Origin: Aptenodytes patagonicus
Lineage: Eukaryota; Chordata; Aves; Sphenisciformes; Spheniscidae
NCBI RefSeq assembly: GCF_965638725.1
Contig: NC_134958.1
Coordinates: 14,697,464 to 14,761,463, forward strand
DNA: 64,000 nt
Direction: 5' to 3'
Every line of letters starts with the position of its first letter. The first letter of the stretch is position 1. The notes under the pieces are model-generated. The model did no database searches. It worked only from the letters and a program-made list of their open reading frames with translations, and was not told the DNA's origin. The translations under genes were made by a program, and so were the position numbers. Positions 38,405-51,146 of this stretch are shown piece after piece.

Positions 38405-38844
38405 ACACAGAGAGCGGCTCCAGAGGAGAGCCACAAAAACAATCTGAGGGCTGGAACACCTCTCCTGTGGAGAGAGGCTGAGAGAGCTGGGGTTGTTCAG
38501 CTTGGAGAAGAGAAGGCTCTGGGGAGACCTTTCAATACTTAAAGGGGGCTTATAAGACAGATGGAGAGAGACTTTTTTACCAGGGCCTGAAGTGATAGGA
38601 CGAGGGGTAACAGTTTTAAACTAAAAGAGGGTAGATTTAGATTAGCTATAAGGAAGAAATTCTTTACTACGAGGGTGGTGAGACACTGGAAGAGGTTGCC
38701 CAGAGAAGTTGTGGATGCCCCATCCCTGGAAGTGTTCAAGGTCAGGCTGGATGGGGCTTCGAGCAACCTAATCCAGTGGAATTTGTTCCTGGCAGGGGGT
38801 TGGATCTTTGAAGGTCCCTTCCAACCTAAACAGTTCTGTGATCT
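38405..38844 (+). mobile_element. CR1 LINE 3' fragment, plus strand
   Basis: About 440 bp of the CR1 3' end. It includes GAGAGAGCTGGGGTTGTTCA, the GGTGGTGAGACACTGGAAGA block, the [25 protein letters not shown] segment, and the 3' TTGAAGGTCCCTTCCAACCT terminus. It is diverged, with several indels. Opposite orientation to the 35.6 kb element. Confidence 0.9.
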
Positions 38845-41334
38845 TTTCTCAACACTCCCCCTCGTGGGAGAACACCTCCAGAACATTTCTAGCTCTGCTC
38901 ATTTCCTTCTCTCCAGAAATCATTAATAGTTAAAAAATCCTTTGCTTTTGTTTTTCTCCTTTTGAAAAGGAAATTAAAAAAATGACAGATTGCTTCTACT
39001 TAATAGAAACAAAGTCAGTTTAGTTTTAATTTTAAAATGGAAATAAAGACTCTTCTATATGAAGTATTATTCTCTTTTAAACTGACTTTGTGCAGACTTG
39101 CAGACATTGCCTTGAATCCATTTTGGATACGATGCATGACAGCAAGTCTTATGGAGCAATAAACAAAAACAGAAGTTGCAAGGAACAGTACAAGCGTCAC
39201 AGTACATCATGATTTAGCAATTCAAAAGTTTTTGGAAGAATAGTTGTATTAGAAGTTCTGGGCTGATGATGACAAGTAACTGCACAGAATAAATCCTTTA
39301 TATTGAACTGAACTGCTAATTGCATTACTGAAACTACAATTTGCAATGGTTACCATCTAACTAGTTTATTAAAGAGTAAACAGCGGGGAAGAAAAACATT
39401 GCTCTTGTTCTATACTTCTGTTTTAATGGCATGGCACAGAAATACTGGGAACCTTATCATAGGAAAACATCTCCACCTGCTTTTCACAGAAAAGAAATTA
39501 TTTTACAGAAGTAGTTACCATTAAATGAGTCTTCCCAGCTGAAAAAAGAAAAAAAAAAAAGAGCCACCAAAGAAACAAAAAAAATCCCAGCAGAAAACCT
39601 TGCAAAATGCATCTTTTAGGATACTTCATGATAGACCATTCCAGCAGGAGTCTAAATACACAAATTTTAGGTTTTGTCCAAAGTAGAATTTAAAAAAAAA
39701 ACCTGGTCCATGGGTTCTTTATTTATTTTGGAAATAGTACCAAGTTTTTAGTTTCCCATGCAAACATCAAGTAGCTAATTCCCTTCACGTTCTGCTGAAT
39801 ACCTGAGGTAGTGGACATAGCAGTGTCCCACATTTAAGCTTACATCTAATTACACTTTACAGAAGCATCTGTAGAAAGTGCTGCTTAAGGACATACATAC
39901 TTCCCTCAAGCTAAATTCAGGGTGAGCAATGAGGGCACAAAGGCTTTTGAAATTTAAGTAAAATTTAATTGAAGCTGAGTAACGGAAGTTAAGAAAGTGA
40001 TTTTTCCACACAAACGCTAGAACTGACAGTTCTGCAGATGTGCAGTAACCTATGGAAAAAAGGGATTGTTCTCTCCCCCCCCCCCTTTTTTTTTTAGATA
40101 ACTTTGGCACTGAAAGTAGGGAGATTACAAGCTCTTGTTGGCACAGGTGTGACATCTGTCAGCATACTGTTTTACAAAGGGAAAAATTTCCCCCACTGTT
40201 TATAATGCGTAGCCTAGCTGGAGCCCATTCCATCATTTCATGCCTTCAGGAGAGCTTTATGTGGCTTATTATTAAAATGGTTACAAATCCCTGAAATCTC
40301 TACAGATGTTTGCACTGAACTCCAAGGATTTCTCACCAAATACAAGCCCCCTAGAGTAATCACTGTTTCATGGAGGAACGGCTCCCTAAATCTCTCATGA
40401 ACCACTGCAGGGGATAACTACTATGCATTGACCAGATAACATACCCCTGGGATACCCGAATAGTTTGTCAGGTGCCATGGGGCATGAGATGGGTGGCAGC
40501 AGCCTTTCTCCCTGCACGTACATTTGCCACTGAGGCCCTCCTGTGGCTGCATGGCAAATACTGAACATCACTTCCACTAGGAGGACAGCTGAGCGAGAAA
40601 TATCTACCTAATTCTTCAGGGAAAGGTAAATCCATGGTCAAAGCCACAGCTGCAATGGAAACTAACCCTAGGGAACTTCTCCAGTGAGAAAACATGTGAC
40701 AGCTGGCAACGGATGCCCCAGATGAGATGAGTGAGGGAGCAGCAAAAAGAAATGACATTGGGAACCACAGGGATGAAGGGCTGTGGGATTCTGTCACCTT
40801 CCATGCTGCAGGTAAGTCATAAGAAAAAGCAGGATCAAACTGGCAAGATCTTGTCCATAGGAAAACTTTACCCCCAGGATAATTATAAAGCAAAGCCTGC
40901 AGAATCAGAAACATGTACTTACAGAGAAAAAAAGCAAATATTTAACAGGAATAGTGTCCCAGTAAAAATCTACCTTGTTCTAGTAGAGTCCCTTGGTTCC
41001 GAATTCTTTTTCTGAATTCATTTCAGCTTTAATGTGTTTATCAACAACGAAGAAGTTGAATGAAATGTTTCCTCCTCTAACAGAAATCTAAACCTAAGCT
41101 TAAAGAAAAAAAAAAAAAAGAAAATTTCTGAACTCGGAAAGCAGCATTTCAGTACAAGAATCTGTTTTATTTTTACAGTGCAGTGATTGAAACAATATAG
41201 AAATTTAACTTGCAAAACTGAATTTATATCACAATGTCTATCAGAAGGCAATACATATGTGTTGTTTTGTTTTTAATCATAAAATATTTCTCTGGACACC
41301 AGAAATTACAAACTCTTAACACTATACACTTCAC
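38845..41334. other. Intergenic / possible distal CIAO2A 3' flank
   Basis: AT-rich, with homopolymer tracts (C then T at about 40077-40096). Long CIAO2A 3' UTR isoforms could reach into it, but no gene was recognised. Confidence 0.5.
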
Positions 41335-41340
41335 TTTATT
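41335..41340 (-). terminator. Candidate CIAO2A polyadenylation signal
   Basis: AATAAA on the minus strand about 180 bases past the stop. Another AATAAA lies at 41171-41166. Confidence 0.4.
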
Positions 41341-41520
41341 TTAGAGACTAATTCATCATAATTTAAATCTATCTTATAAACAATTTCTTTTAAAAAACAT
41401 GTGGAAGATAAAAAGAACTCAAGTACTAAGCTCAAGGCCTTGATTATTATTTTCTTTTTTTTAAAACAAAGATATTTTAAGAAATGTATCAAAATGATAA
41501 CTCTGTGGGTATTATAGCTA

Positions 41521-41618
41521 CTAGTCAGGCTCTGTAACACACTGCTCCACAATTTCACGCAAGTTTGGATTCTCCATCGCAGCTGCTACTCTCTCTTTGT
41601 CATTGATTTGCTTGTTGA
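41521..41618 (-). CDS. CIAO2A: CIAO2A exon 5 (last coding)
   Basis: After TTTTGCAG the exon completes Ile, then reads [20 protein letters not shown] and [11 protein letters not shown] with TAG at 41523-41521. Length is 98 nt. Confidence 0.97.
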
Positions 41619-44600
41619 CTGCAAAACATCGCATGAAAGGTGAAGTCAGAAGCAGTTTTCAGTGGTACTTTACACATACTGCATCAGTAACATGACAAAT
41701 GCTAGCTATCATACTGCAGTGAAGATTTTCCAAACCTAGTGAATGGCCAGCTCAAAGACTGAGAAAATGCTGCTGTACAGTAACAGTACATTGTGTCAAT
41801 TTTCTTTTCAGGTGGAAGATGTTATTTGCATAATATTCAAAACTGAAATTTGTACAATGGCTGATAAAGCACTGTACAGGCAGACATTTAAGTTGCATGG
41901 CCTAGAATAAGAAGGTTGTGCCAGACACAATAGAAGGACAACAAGACAAGAAGAATACGAGGGTGCTCAAGAGCCAGTAGTCAAAGGACAGAGGATTAAT
42001 AGGAAATTGAGAACAAAGCAAATGAAAGCTCAGTCACAAAAAAACAACCATCAGAAACCAAACATTTTCATTACTTTTCCAGTTTAGGGAAAGAATGTAA
42101 GATGCACTAATGACATGTCTTGAAATCAAGCGTGAAATTTGTGACAAATTAGTAGTCCAAGTTCTCCAGGTTCAATTTCTAATCAAAAGAAATGATTTTC
42201 CCCATACAAAGATGCCTAATGCTTACAAACAAAAAAGCCTGGAACATTGCCTGGACAAAGGCTTTAACAGCTCTTTAAGCCAGTGATTGGCTACAGCCTT
42301 GAAAGAATTTTGATGCCCCACAAGTTTTACTTTAAACATTAACCGAGAAACATATTTTTGTTATGATGATAAGATAGCAAGATCAACCAGTCAGAAAGTT
42401 CTTCATGTTAATTATTCAGCAGCACAGTAGCAACTTCTTTTGCTATAAACACAACATCTGCAAGAACTGTGGGGTTTTTTTGTTTAAAAAAACAAAACAA
42501 CAACAAGAAGCATACGTTCACAGTACCAATACAGCTTGTGAAACAGCCTCAACTACATGTTTCATTTTAAAGCTTTAACAGTGTATTCATTTCTGAAAAG
42601 GATAGCAAGGTAGGGGAAGAAAAGGACTTCTCAAAACCACAAACACACAGTCTAAAGCTGCACTCATTCATATGCTCTACTTACTGTCTTCTTCAGTGGA
42701 ATGTGTACCTTCAGATATGTAGATTTCCAGCTAGAGGAGAGATCATTAATGTTAGATGCATACATCAACAGTTGAATATATTCATTACTGGAAGAAAAAA
42801 ATTTTACAATACACATACAATGCATGTAATCCATACTTTTAAAAATGTTCACCGACAATGAAAGGGGATCAATGACAAGAACTGATCTTAGACTTCACTG
42901 CAACACAATCACACGACAATCTCCTCCCCCATTTCACAGAGGTCCCAATAATCCTTCTTCAAAATTGTGGAGGCATTCATTCCTCACTAATATCAACTAC
43001 TCTTGTGAAAAAGTAATTGCAGTTAGGCTACTAGAAACAGAGTGGAGAATTGGCACTACTTTTCCAACAAGTTCTCTGCAGGCCACAATTCAGGAACAAT
43101 TTGTTTAAAAGCCACCAGAAATGCAAGTGTCACTTTACAAGCTAAGCACTCTTGAAAAGACATCCTTAGGAATCTCTTCCCAAAAGTTTTGCTCAATGAT
43201 GAGAATCACAGATATTCTATTTGAAAATGGAAGTGTAATGCAGTATCTATTTCCTGCATGGGAACAAATTGTAAGACTAGAATCTAAACAGACCTAAATC
43301 ACCTTCATGCATTTAACAGGCCTGGGAAAAACAACAACAAAAAACCCTCACACATGTTGAGTTACAAGGAGATCTCATAAAACTGACGTACCAAAGGAAA
43401 ACCAAGTAAACACATCCTATGCCTTTTATCTTATCTCACTGAAGCTAAACCTATTTGTTACCATGTGTCCAGCACAACAAATCACTGTCTGCCTAATTTT
43501 CTAGAGATGCAAGTCTCACTTTACACTGTTTAACTGGAAAGATGAAGCTAGCAGCTATAAAAACAAAAAACCAACAACAAAATATCAATACCAGAAATCC
43601 TAAGCTAATGAATTTATAATTTAAATTATTTCAGGCAAGTTTCTAAACGTCTATAAAAGACTGTATTTGTCATTAAAGGTCTACTCTTAGTTCCTGCTAA
43701 GACCCAAACAGCTTTCTTTAAGGATATATTAACCCCCTATTTCCTATATAGTTTCTGACGCACCAGCAGCATAGCCAGGGCTGGCGCCTGCTAGGGACAG
43801 TATATTGACCAGGGTCAGGCCCGTATGCCATCTATACAACAGTTCCTAAGACACAGGTCATAAAGAGATTCCCTCAATGCAGTTCCAGTTTTGAATTCTG
43901 CAGTTTTTCTAAACTCTAATGAACCTGTTCTGAAGTTTTTACTTCCTAGACGATGCCTACATAAAGTAGTGGAACTCCCCTTAACCGGTTTCTAACTGAC
44001 GACAGAGTAGTTGTCTTGCTTTCAGGTCACACTCACAGAGGGTTGGTCCACTGGAGACAACTCAGATATTCCAAATGGTACAGCAGAGTCAGTAACTATT
44101 AATATTTTATATTTATGATGCTTAGTTATATTGAAATATTGCAGAAGGCCAAATTCATTTTCCCCCGAGGCAAGAGTATGACTTTGATTCTTCGCAGCAT
44201 TGGACTTGAAAACACCCTCTCTTCCACCAAGCAAGAACCCCAATGACAGCCGGTGAAGAAATCCCTTGAAACACAGCGTACTTCAGAAGTGCAGCAATAA
44301 ATGGTCTTTTGTAAAGGAAAGGAAGAACCACAGTTATTCACAGATCCCTCCACGTGCTACACTGTACTGCAACATTCAGTCCATAGGCAAATGACAAGCT
44401 TTAAAAAGACCCCACCCTTAATCACAGCTTGCAAGTTACTTGATCCTGCAGCATACACTCTTTTAAAAAGAACTTGGCATACATTCATGTAGTTTAAAGC
44501 AAGTTCCAGAACAGATACTTTACCTTATGTCTAAAAGGCAAACATCTCTGAAGTTTTATTCTTAAACAAAGGCCTGTTTAAACAAAACAGATAAGAGATT

Positions 44601-47600
44601 TTCTTGTAAAATTCAAGGTTTGAGGTGCATTTTCAGAGAATCCATATTTAACAATCAAAAAACACCAGTATAATTGACAACCTTTTCCTTTTGTATTCTG
44701 AGCAGCACAAGCCACAGAGGAGACTAAATAATTTGCGGTTTGACCCTTTGGACGTAGCTTCTCAGTTAAGCTCGTAACTGCCTTACAAGCTTAGGAGGTC
44801 TCTGGTCTCTAAACACCTCCTGGAAACACTAAATGCAAATTCCTCCATTTCCAGCTTTCTTCTATATTTTTGATAGAGCTTCCCGGCTGTCACTGTGGCT
44901 GCATCTGTACCGAGAAGAATGCTTGTTTTGTTTTCTAACGTTTGTTAAAAAAATCCAACATAAATTGCTTGAAGAACACAAGCCTGCAATGACTTGGGGG
45001 CAATTCAAGCTCATAACTTCACTATTTAATGTCTAACATACAGACTGAGCAGAGGAGTGTTGCGGTTCATCTTTGGGAGTGAGATCCAGGTTTGGGGACA
45101 CCCCTACCACTAGCCCATTGCAGTTTCCCCACAAGGCCTGGCTTTGTGATGAGCTATGCACAAAGCCATACCGCAGCCCCCGTTTGTCCTCAGGCTGAGC
45201 CAGTGGTAACAGCAATAGAAAATACTCCTCAAAAGAACTACCAGCTTAGCGTACTCTGTACAGATAAGGAAGTTTGGAAAAAAACCTATTTACTGCCTAC
45301 ATTCTTACATATACTACCCAACTATTTAAAACACTTACCATAACCCTTTCCTGTAACAGCATGAGGAACTGTGCTTCAGAGGTCACACAATACTGATAAC
45401 AACTGCACAATCAAACAGACATCAAAGACCTGGCTGACATTTAAGTGCTGAGAACATGATTAGCATGAAGTTTAAGATTTGACATGTACAACATTGATCC
45501 AAAGGTCTGAGCCTTAACCCACTAACCCTCCTAACAGGGTCAAACTATAAATAAATTATTACTGTTTGGCATGCTAATGCTTTACTATCTATACTTTACT
45601 TTCTACATAAAGCTGCAAAGGTTTATTTGGGCATAAATACATTTACTTCTTTATTAAATTAAAGACATATTTTCCCTTAAATTTTTAAAATAGACTGAGA
45701 AATCTTAGTATTCGTATATGCTGGTAAGAGTTGCTAACCTCAGTACATTTAAACAAATAATTTCAGAGATCTCAGACATGATTTTTCAGACCTGATCTCA
45801 CCACAAATAATAAGGAAGAAAAAAGCAAAATAAGCCAGTGTAGATTCTCATTCAACTTAATTGCTTTCAAACTCCTAACAGTCCGGATTTTTTTTTGTAT
45901 TCTTGGATTGCATGTGGGTTTTTTGTACATGTGTGGGAATGGAGAACAGTCCATAAGGTAAGGGAAACAATCATAAAGTTTTAACATTTTTTTAAATTTA
46001 AGAGCTGACAAAATTTTTAATTTAACATTACCAAAATAATTTGGAAAATATAAAGAAGGAATTCTGTACCACTTCCCAGTAAATTTTTGAGAGCTTCTCT
46101 TTGAAGAGTTTCCCTAATTTGATAAAAACAGATGGATGTCTCCACATTTCTTCTGGATTTTGTTTGTTTGTATTGCTAGTAGTGTTCTCAGGATGAAAGT
46201 CCTGGTCAAACTGCTGGCAAAGCAATACTGAATTTTAACTAAGACTGATGTTATTCAGACAACTTAAAATTAACTTTATGCTCATTGTTACAGATTTAAT
46301 TAAACAGAAATCTTACCAATGAGAGTAGCCAAAGAGCAATGAGGTACTGTTGGTGTAAACCTGATGATAACCAGATATTCATCTTCACCTATCTCATGCA
46401 CTTCAACACAGCTTTCTGTTACCACTTCCAGTTCTTCTAAAGTATTAGGTTTCTCCGGGTCCCGGATAGTACGGATTATATCTAAAGCAGAAGACAAGTG
46501 ACCAACAATAAAGTACCTTTCCTGAATTTAATAAAAGGTACTTTTATTAGAAACCATCTTCCCAGCATTGTTTATTTTGCTCCTCTTCAGAAAAGGCAGA
46601 GCTGTAAATATCAGTGATACATTATCTCACAAATTGCTTCAGAACTGGGCAAATTGAGGCATTTATTGTGCACGTATTTTTCACATTCCAGTTCTAAACT
46701 TGCTATTATTTTTACAATCCCGTTACAATAAACAGAAATCAAAACATGCCTATTAAAGGGTATGTATTACCTTTGGAACTACAGGTAATTTAATATTAGC
46801 CTATCCAAAAGACATACATAGAGGTAGTATTTCAGAGAGGTTTGCTTGCCTTTCAGGTTTTTCAAAATCTAACTTATTAGCAAGACAAGCCAGATTTCCT
46901 TCTCAACTTCTCTCCACTTCCCAGCCTGGGCCTCACAGATAAGATTTTGAAGCCATCTTAAGGAAAGCCAATACAAAAATAATGCACTAATCTATATTCA
47001 TCTGTAACAATGGTCACTTCCGTAGCTTGTAAAATGTGGAGATCAACTAGTTTTAATATACCTGTACAGAAAATGATAAGCAGCATTGCCTTTTATAGAA
47101 GCAACGTGTTCTGGATTAGCTTAAGGAGGTTTCATCACACAATGAAAGAGAATTACATTTATTATTGCTTTTTCCATAGAGCAAAAAGTTTTAAAGTAAT
47201 ATTCAAAAGGTACAACATTTGATTATAGGGCACTGAAAAACAATGCACAACAGAGTGTATGAACTCAGTAAATTTTCTAAAAGCCTGAAAAAGTAAGTCT
47301 CTGCATTTCAATCTATTTGCTGAGTAATGGTAGCATAGAAGGAAAGGCAATGAGATCTCTAGCCTATTCACATCTGTGCCACGTACACGGCATAACTTGA
47401 AGAGACACTAATTTTGACAGCGAAGGCCAAATCTAGGAAGTTCACAGCTGTCACCTCTCACTCGCTTCTGCCTTGTATGGAGTCGTTTGCCCCTTAGAAA
47501 TGCAAGTACAAGCATTTCTGGTATAAATAAGGTAACTAAAGGGATACAGGTTAAGATCACTTAAAAAAAAACAGGTTAAAAAAAAGAATGGGGAGGTATT

Positions 47601-50284
47601 TTTACCTAGCTGTAGTGATTTTCTTTTTAGTGTAGCCCTACCAATAGCTCTACTACAATAGCTAACTGAATTGCGAAAGCAAATGTGACACCAGCCTTTG
47701 CTACAGCAAATTACTTCAAGTCTATCTTCATGTACAGACAGACCCACCCAGCTCTTAACTAGAGAGCTGCAAAGTTGCTTTCAGTGCATTCCTGCCATTA
47801 AGCTGATAGGCCCAGCCTCTCAGCAGGCACCACAGGCATAGCAATATGGCACTAATATTGCTATATTTTTTCCAGGCAGGAAGGAAGCAGGCAGCCAGCG
47901 GGCAGGAACGGTAGTTCATGTCTGTCTGGACTCCATCCATGCAGGCATGCCCTAAAGTCTCTGACCTGTGAGGGAGGAAAAGACTTATATCTGTACAGTT
48001 GTAGAAGCTTTCACTCCTGGTACTCACCTCACCTTCTCAGAACCTCTCACCCTCCTGCAAGGGCTACTCAAATTGCTCTCAAAACCTAGGTAATCCTTTC
48101 AGCAGGGCTGGGAAACGCTTGCTGTCCAAAGTAAGCTGTCATCACTCATACCATAAAACAGAATTTGGGATCAATGAGAGAACTTAGCCCCATTCCCTAA
48201 TTTCCAGGGAAGCAGACAATTGCTTGAACCATTCGGAAGCCCCTAGCCTCTGTTTCTCTGTCTACATCATAAGGATGTGATGCTGCTGAATTACAAAACT
48301 AGAAGACACAGTAGATGCCACAAGGCTATTTGTTCTGTGTTCCCAAAGAATTGCTACCTGTCCTCTCAGTCACATTAGGGATCATGATGGTAACAAGCCA
48401 ACAAACTGTCTAGCTTTATTAGAATGTTTTCCAGCAAAAAGATTAATAGTCTCATTTGTCAGACCGCTAAAAAGTATTTTCACCTTTTTTCCATTGTTCC
48501 GTCTCTATTATCACTTTTTGCTTAAAGTCTAGCCAAACAAGCCATCTCAATGAAAACAGAAAGACTACTTAAAGAAAATGTTTTTGATCCTGCAACATCT
48601 AACCCCATTTGATTTTAAGCAGGGGAATTCTCACTGAAATGACTTTTGATGTTTTATCCATAATAATAGAATAGTTCAGCTGGAAGGGACCTACAACGAT
48701 CATCTAGTCCAACTGAAATTACTTCATATATACATACTACAGAAGTATCTTCACATACACATTTCCTTGTAATTTCTGACACATTTCTTCCTCTATTTTT
48801 AAATTTTATCCTCTTTCTATGTGAAAAGGCCCACCTGAAGAAATCAATTACTTCACCAAGCAGTGAGAGGAACACTGAAGTTGATTTAGTTCAGCAGTAC
48901 TTCATGGATGTCTCTGATCTTTTAAATCTAAGTTTTACACAGACAGATGCTTTAGTTCTGCAAAGATCATGCACAGACATAACCCTATGGATATACTGAA
49001 ATCAACAGGTCTGCTTGCATGCTTAAGGTTCACAACCTAAGTTATCACTTAGAACCCCTGATGTTTTAAAGTACCTATATTTAAACATCACTCAAGTTTT
49101 TAAATTGAGTTTGTTTGACATTGTTTCCTCTTTTATTCTTTTTAGATAAAACTGTGCATAGTGCTGCATAAAATTGTCACGCTACTTCTAATTGCCTATA
49201 AAATAACAGTGCCCTGAAGCTTGAAAATGTTTTTGGAATCCTCTAAGATCCTACATGCAGCATTTCCAGAGGTGAAATCTCTCCATATTTTACAAAAACC
49301 TCAGTCATTCAGTAACAGAAATCTCCATTTTGCTGGACTACCTGGCTGACCTTTCTGGAATTACTTGCCTTTCCAGGTGTGTCCAGCTCCTCTTCTGTCT
49401 AAGGTGATGAAACACTAAGGTAACTCCCCCCCAACACAGGGACTGAGCAAGCCCAGCAGCAGTCCAGCCCCTTTCCCACACTCTCAAGAGCTGGCAAGCA
49501 GCAACATCACCCACCAGTCAAGCGGTGCATTAAGAAAGTTCTCTCAGTGCACTCCTTGCTCAGGATCCTAACTAACAGTGACCATGGCACACGCCCCATC
49601 CCAAGGTCACAGTATCCACCCCATCTCCAGACACAGCCTGGGGCTGGCGGTGTGGTTGGGGAAAGCTAGCAGGCACCCAAGAGAAGCCCTCACCCTTCCC
49701 TTAACATTTCCTGGACTCTCCAGCACCCCAAGGTGCTCCCTCCCCACCCTACATCCCTGGCAGTGATTCCAGCTCTCAAGTAAGCCAAATACACTTCCTT
49801 CCTGCCCCACACCAAGAGCACACACACACACACACACCCCTTCACTCCAGCCCCCCAGGGACCCCGCAGGAGTGCTCCCACACACTCAACCCCAGGACAC
49901 AGCTCTCGGCCCCCCACAAAGGCTGGGCAGGGCCTGGTTTCCCCCACCTCACATCCCCCAAGGGCACAGCACCAAGGGTCCCCAGGGCCCCTCACAACCC
50001 CCACCCCACGGCCCCCCACAGACCACTGCCCCACGCCCCCTCACAACCCTGCTCCACAGCCCCTCGCAGGACCCTCACGACCCTCGCCCTGCGGCCCCTC
50101 ACCCCAGGCCTCCCCGAGGGACGACCCTTGGACTCCCAAGAGCCCCACGACAGTCACCGTAAACCTCGAGCGCCTTGTCCTGCTCCATGGCCTGGTTCCG
50201 GGGGGCATGGCAGCCCCTACGCAGCCCGGAGTACCACAGCACCCTGTTCAGCGTGTGCGACAGCAGCCCCAACACCAGCGACAT
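41521..50284 (-). CDS. CIAO2A: CIAO2A (FAM96A), complete, 5 exons, 161 aa
   Basis: Cytosolic iron-sulfur assembly component 2A, MIP18/DUF59 family. Known role: with CIAO1 it delivers Fe-S clusters to iron-regulatory protein 1 and stabilises IRP2. Exons (minus): 50284-50158, 46481-46317, 44573-44524, 42730-42685, 41618-41521. They total 486 nt including the stop, and human CIAO2A is 160 aa. All junctions are GT-AG with matching phase. The core reads [19 protein letters not shown], then [19 protein letters not shown] with the family's reactive cysteine at about residue 91, and [12 protein letters not shown] near the C-terminus. The N-terminus is hydrophobic ([20 protein letters not shown]), as in other vertebrates. 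It shares a CpG-island promoter with SPG11, divergently. Confidence 0.96.
41619..42684 (-). other. CIAO2A intron 4
   Basis: No repeat or RNA gene recognised. Confidence 0.6.
42685..42730 (-). CDS. CIAO2A: CIAO2A exon 4
   Basis: A 46 nt exon encoding [15 protein letters not shown] plus one base of the next Ile codon. Acceptor CCTCTAG, donor A|GTAAGT. Confidence 0.96.
42731..44523 (-). other. CIAO2A intron 3
   Basis: AT-rich intron, 1.8 kb, nothing recognised. Confidence 0.6.
44524..44573 (-). CDS. CIAO2A: CIAO2A exon 3
   Basis: A 50 nt exon: completes Gly, then [16 protein letters not shown]. Acceptor TTTAAACAG, donor AAG|GTAAAG. Phases fit both neighbours. Confidence 0.95.
44574..46316 (-). 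other. CIAO2A intron 2
   Basis: 1.7 kb, nothing recognised. Confidence 0.6.
46317..46481 (-). CDS. CIAO2A: CIAO2A exon 2
   Basis: A 165 nt exon carrying most of the MIP18 domain, from [18 protein letters not shown] to [12 protein letters not shown]. Acceptor CTGCTTTAG, donor G|GTAAGA. Confidence 0.97.
48664..48714 (-). mobile_element. CR1 3'-end remnant, minus strand
   Basis: About 50 bp matching the terminal CR1 block: CAGCTGGAAGGGACCT followed by CATCTAGTCCAAC on the + strand. No other part of the element is visible. Confidence 0.7.
49819..49837. repeat. (CA)n microsatellite
   Basis: About nine uninterrupted CA units in CIAO2A intron 1. Confidence 0.9.
50158..50284 (-). CDS. CIAO2A: CIAO2A exon 1 with start codon
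   Basis: ATG at 50284-50282 begins [20 protein letters not shown], aligned with the vertebrate N-terminus, and ends KALEVY plus one base at donor G|GTGACT. An earlier ATG at 50300 is out of frame (see uORF). Confidence 0.93.
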
Positions 50285-50300
50285 CCTCCCGCTCCGCCAT
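50217..50300 (-). other. CIAO2A overlapping upstream ORF, 27 codons
   Basis: ATG at 50300-50298 (context CCCATGG), 16 bases before the main start and out of frame. It ends TAG at 50219-50217 inside exon 1. It matters only if transcription begins upstream of 50300. Confidence 0.5.
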
Positions 50301-51016
50301 GGGAGAGCGCGAACCGGACCCTCGCGGCCACCGTCCGCCGCCGCCGCCAGCGGGAAGTCCCTCGCGGGGCGGGGCCAGGAGGCCAGGTCTGGGGGCGGGG
50401 TCGAGATCGTCTAGGCCCCACCCAGAGGCAGGGACAGGCGGTTGATGGCGTGTGGGCGGGGCTATGTTGCGGAGGCCCCGCCCAGGGCGGGGCGGGGGCG
50501 CGCTTAACCGTTCCTTCAGCGCTGGCGGGGTTTTGCGGCTGCGCGGGGGTGGCTGTTCCTGGCGGTCTCACCGCGCTGCCCGGGGTTGCTGGGCCCCGTC
50601 GGCTCAACAACCCCGGGCAACGCTGTCGGCTGTGCCTGGGCTCTGTGGAGCTGCCATGGCGCCGGCAGGCCCGTCCGCACACGCGCAAACACCCCCCGTC
50701 TACCGGGCTTTCCAAATAACGGTAGCAGCTAAGCTTCTATAGGAGCATGGAGGAGGGAGCCGTCGCGATTTACTGTCCAAGCTAGAGCTGCAAGATTTAA
50801 CAGGAAGAGGCACGGGTTCGATAATGGGAATTAGCGATAGGTTTGCTGTAGGTTTCGACCTTCTTCAGACGGCTCAGCTGTACGCAGAACCGTGTCCCCA
50901 GGTGCTGTGATGAACATAAAGGCCCCCGGAGACAGTCGCCTTCATTGATCTCACCGCCCGCGGGGAGCGGAGGTGGCGGCAGGCCGGCCCCCGCCCGCGG
51001 CAGCAGGCTCACGAAG

Positions 51017-51030
51017 ACTACAGCTCCCAG
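51017..51030 (+). promoter_or_regulatory. ZNF143/THAP11-like site, plus orientation
   Basis: ACTACAGCTCCCAG matches the ACTACAnnTCCCAG core of the ZNF143 (Staf) element. Confidence 0.65.
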
Positions 51031-51068
51031 CTCGCGTTGCCCCCCCGCTCGCCATCCCTGGGCCGCGG

Positions 51069-51088
51069 TGCCTGCTGGGAGTTGTAGT
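51069..51088 (-). promoter_or_regulatory. ZNF143/THAP11-like site, minus orientation
   Basis: On the minus strand: ACTACAACTCCCAGCAGGCA, a near-full match to the extended ZNF143/THAP11 element. It is inverted relative to the site at 51017, with about 38 bp between them. Confidence 0.75.
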
Positions 51089-51120
51089 CACGCCACGACA
51101 CTGGTCAACGCTGTCAGCTG

Positions 51121-51128
51121 ACCGGAAG
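51121..51128 (+). promoter_or_regulatory. ETS (GABPA-like) site
   Basis: ACCGGAAG, the ETS-family core, 90 bases upstream of the SPG11 start codon. Confidence 0.55.
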
Positions 51129-51146
51129 GAAGGTCTGCCCCATCTA

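Larger units (their letters stand above)
46482..50157 (-). other. CIAO2A intron 1
   Basis: 3.7 kb. Contains a short CR1 3' remnant (48664-48714) and a (CA)n tract (49819-49837). The 5' end is C-rich, merging into the CpG island. Confidence 0.65.

Noticed and set aside
43770..43830. GGGTCAGGCCCGTATGCC resembling part of 5S rRNA
   Set aside because: The similarity covers only a few bases and the rest of the gene is absent.
50805..50840. GGGTTCGATAATGGG resembling a tRNA T-loop
   Set aside because: No acceptor stem, anticodon arm or A/B box spacing around it.
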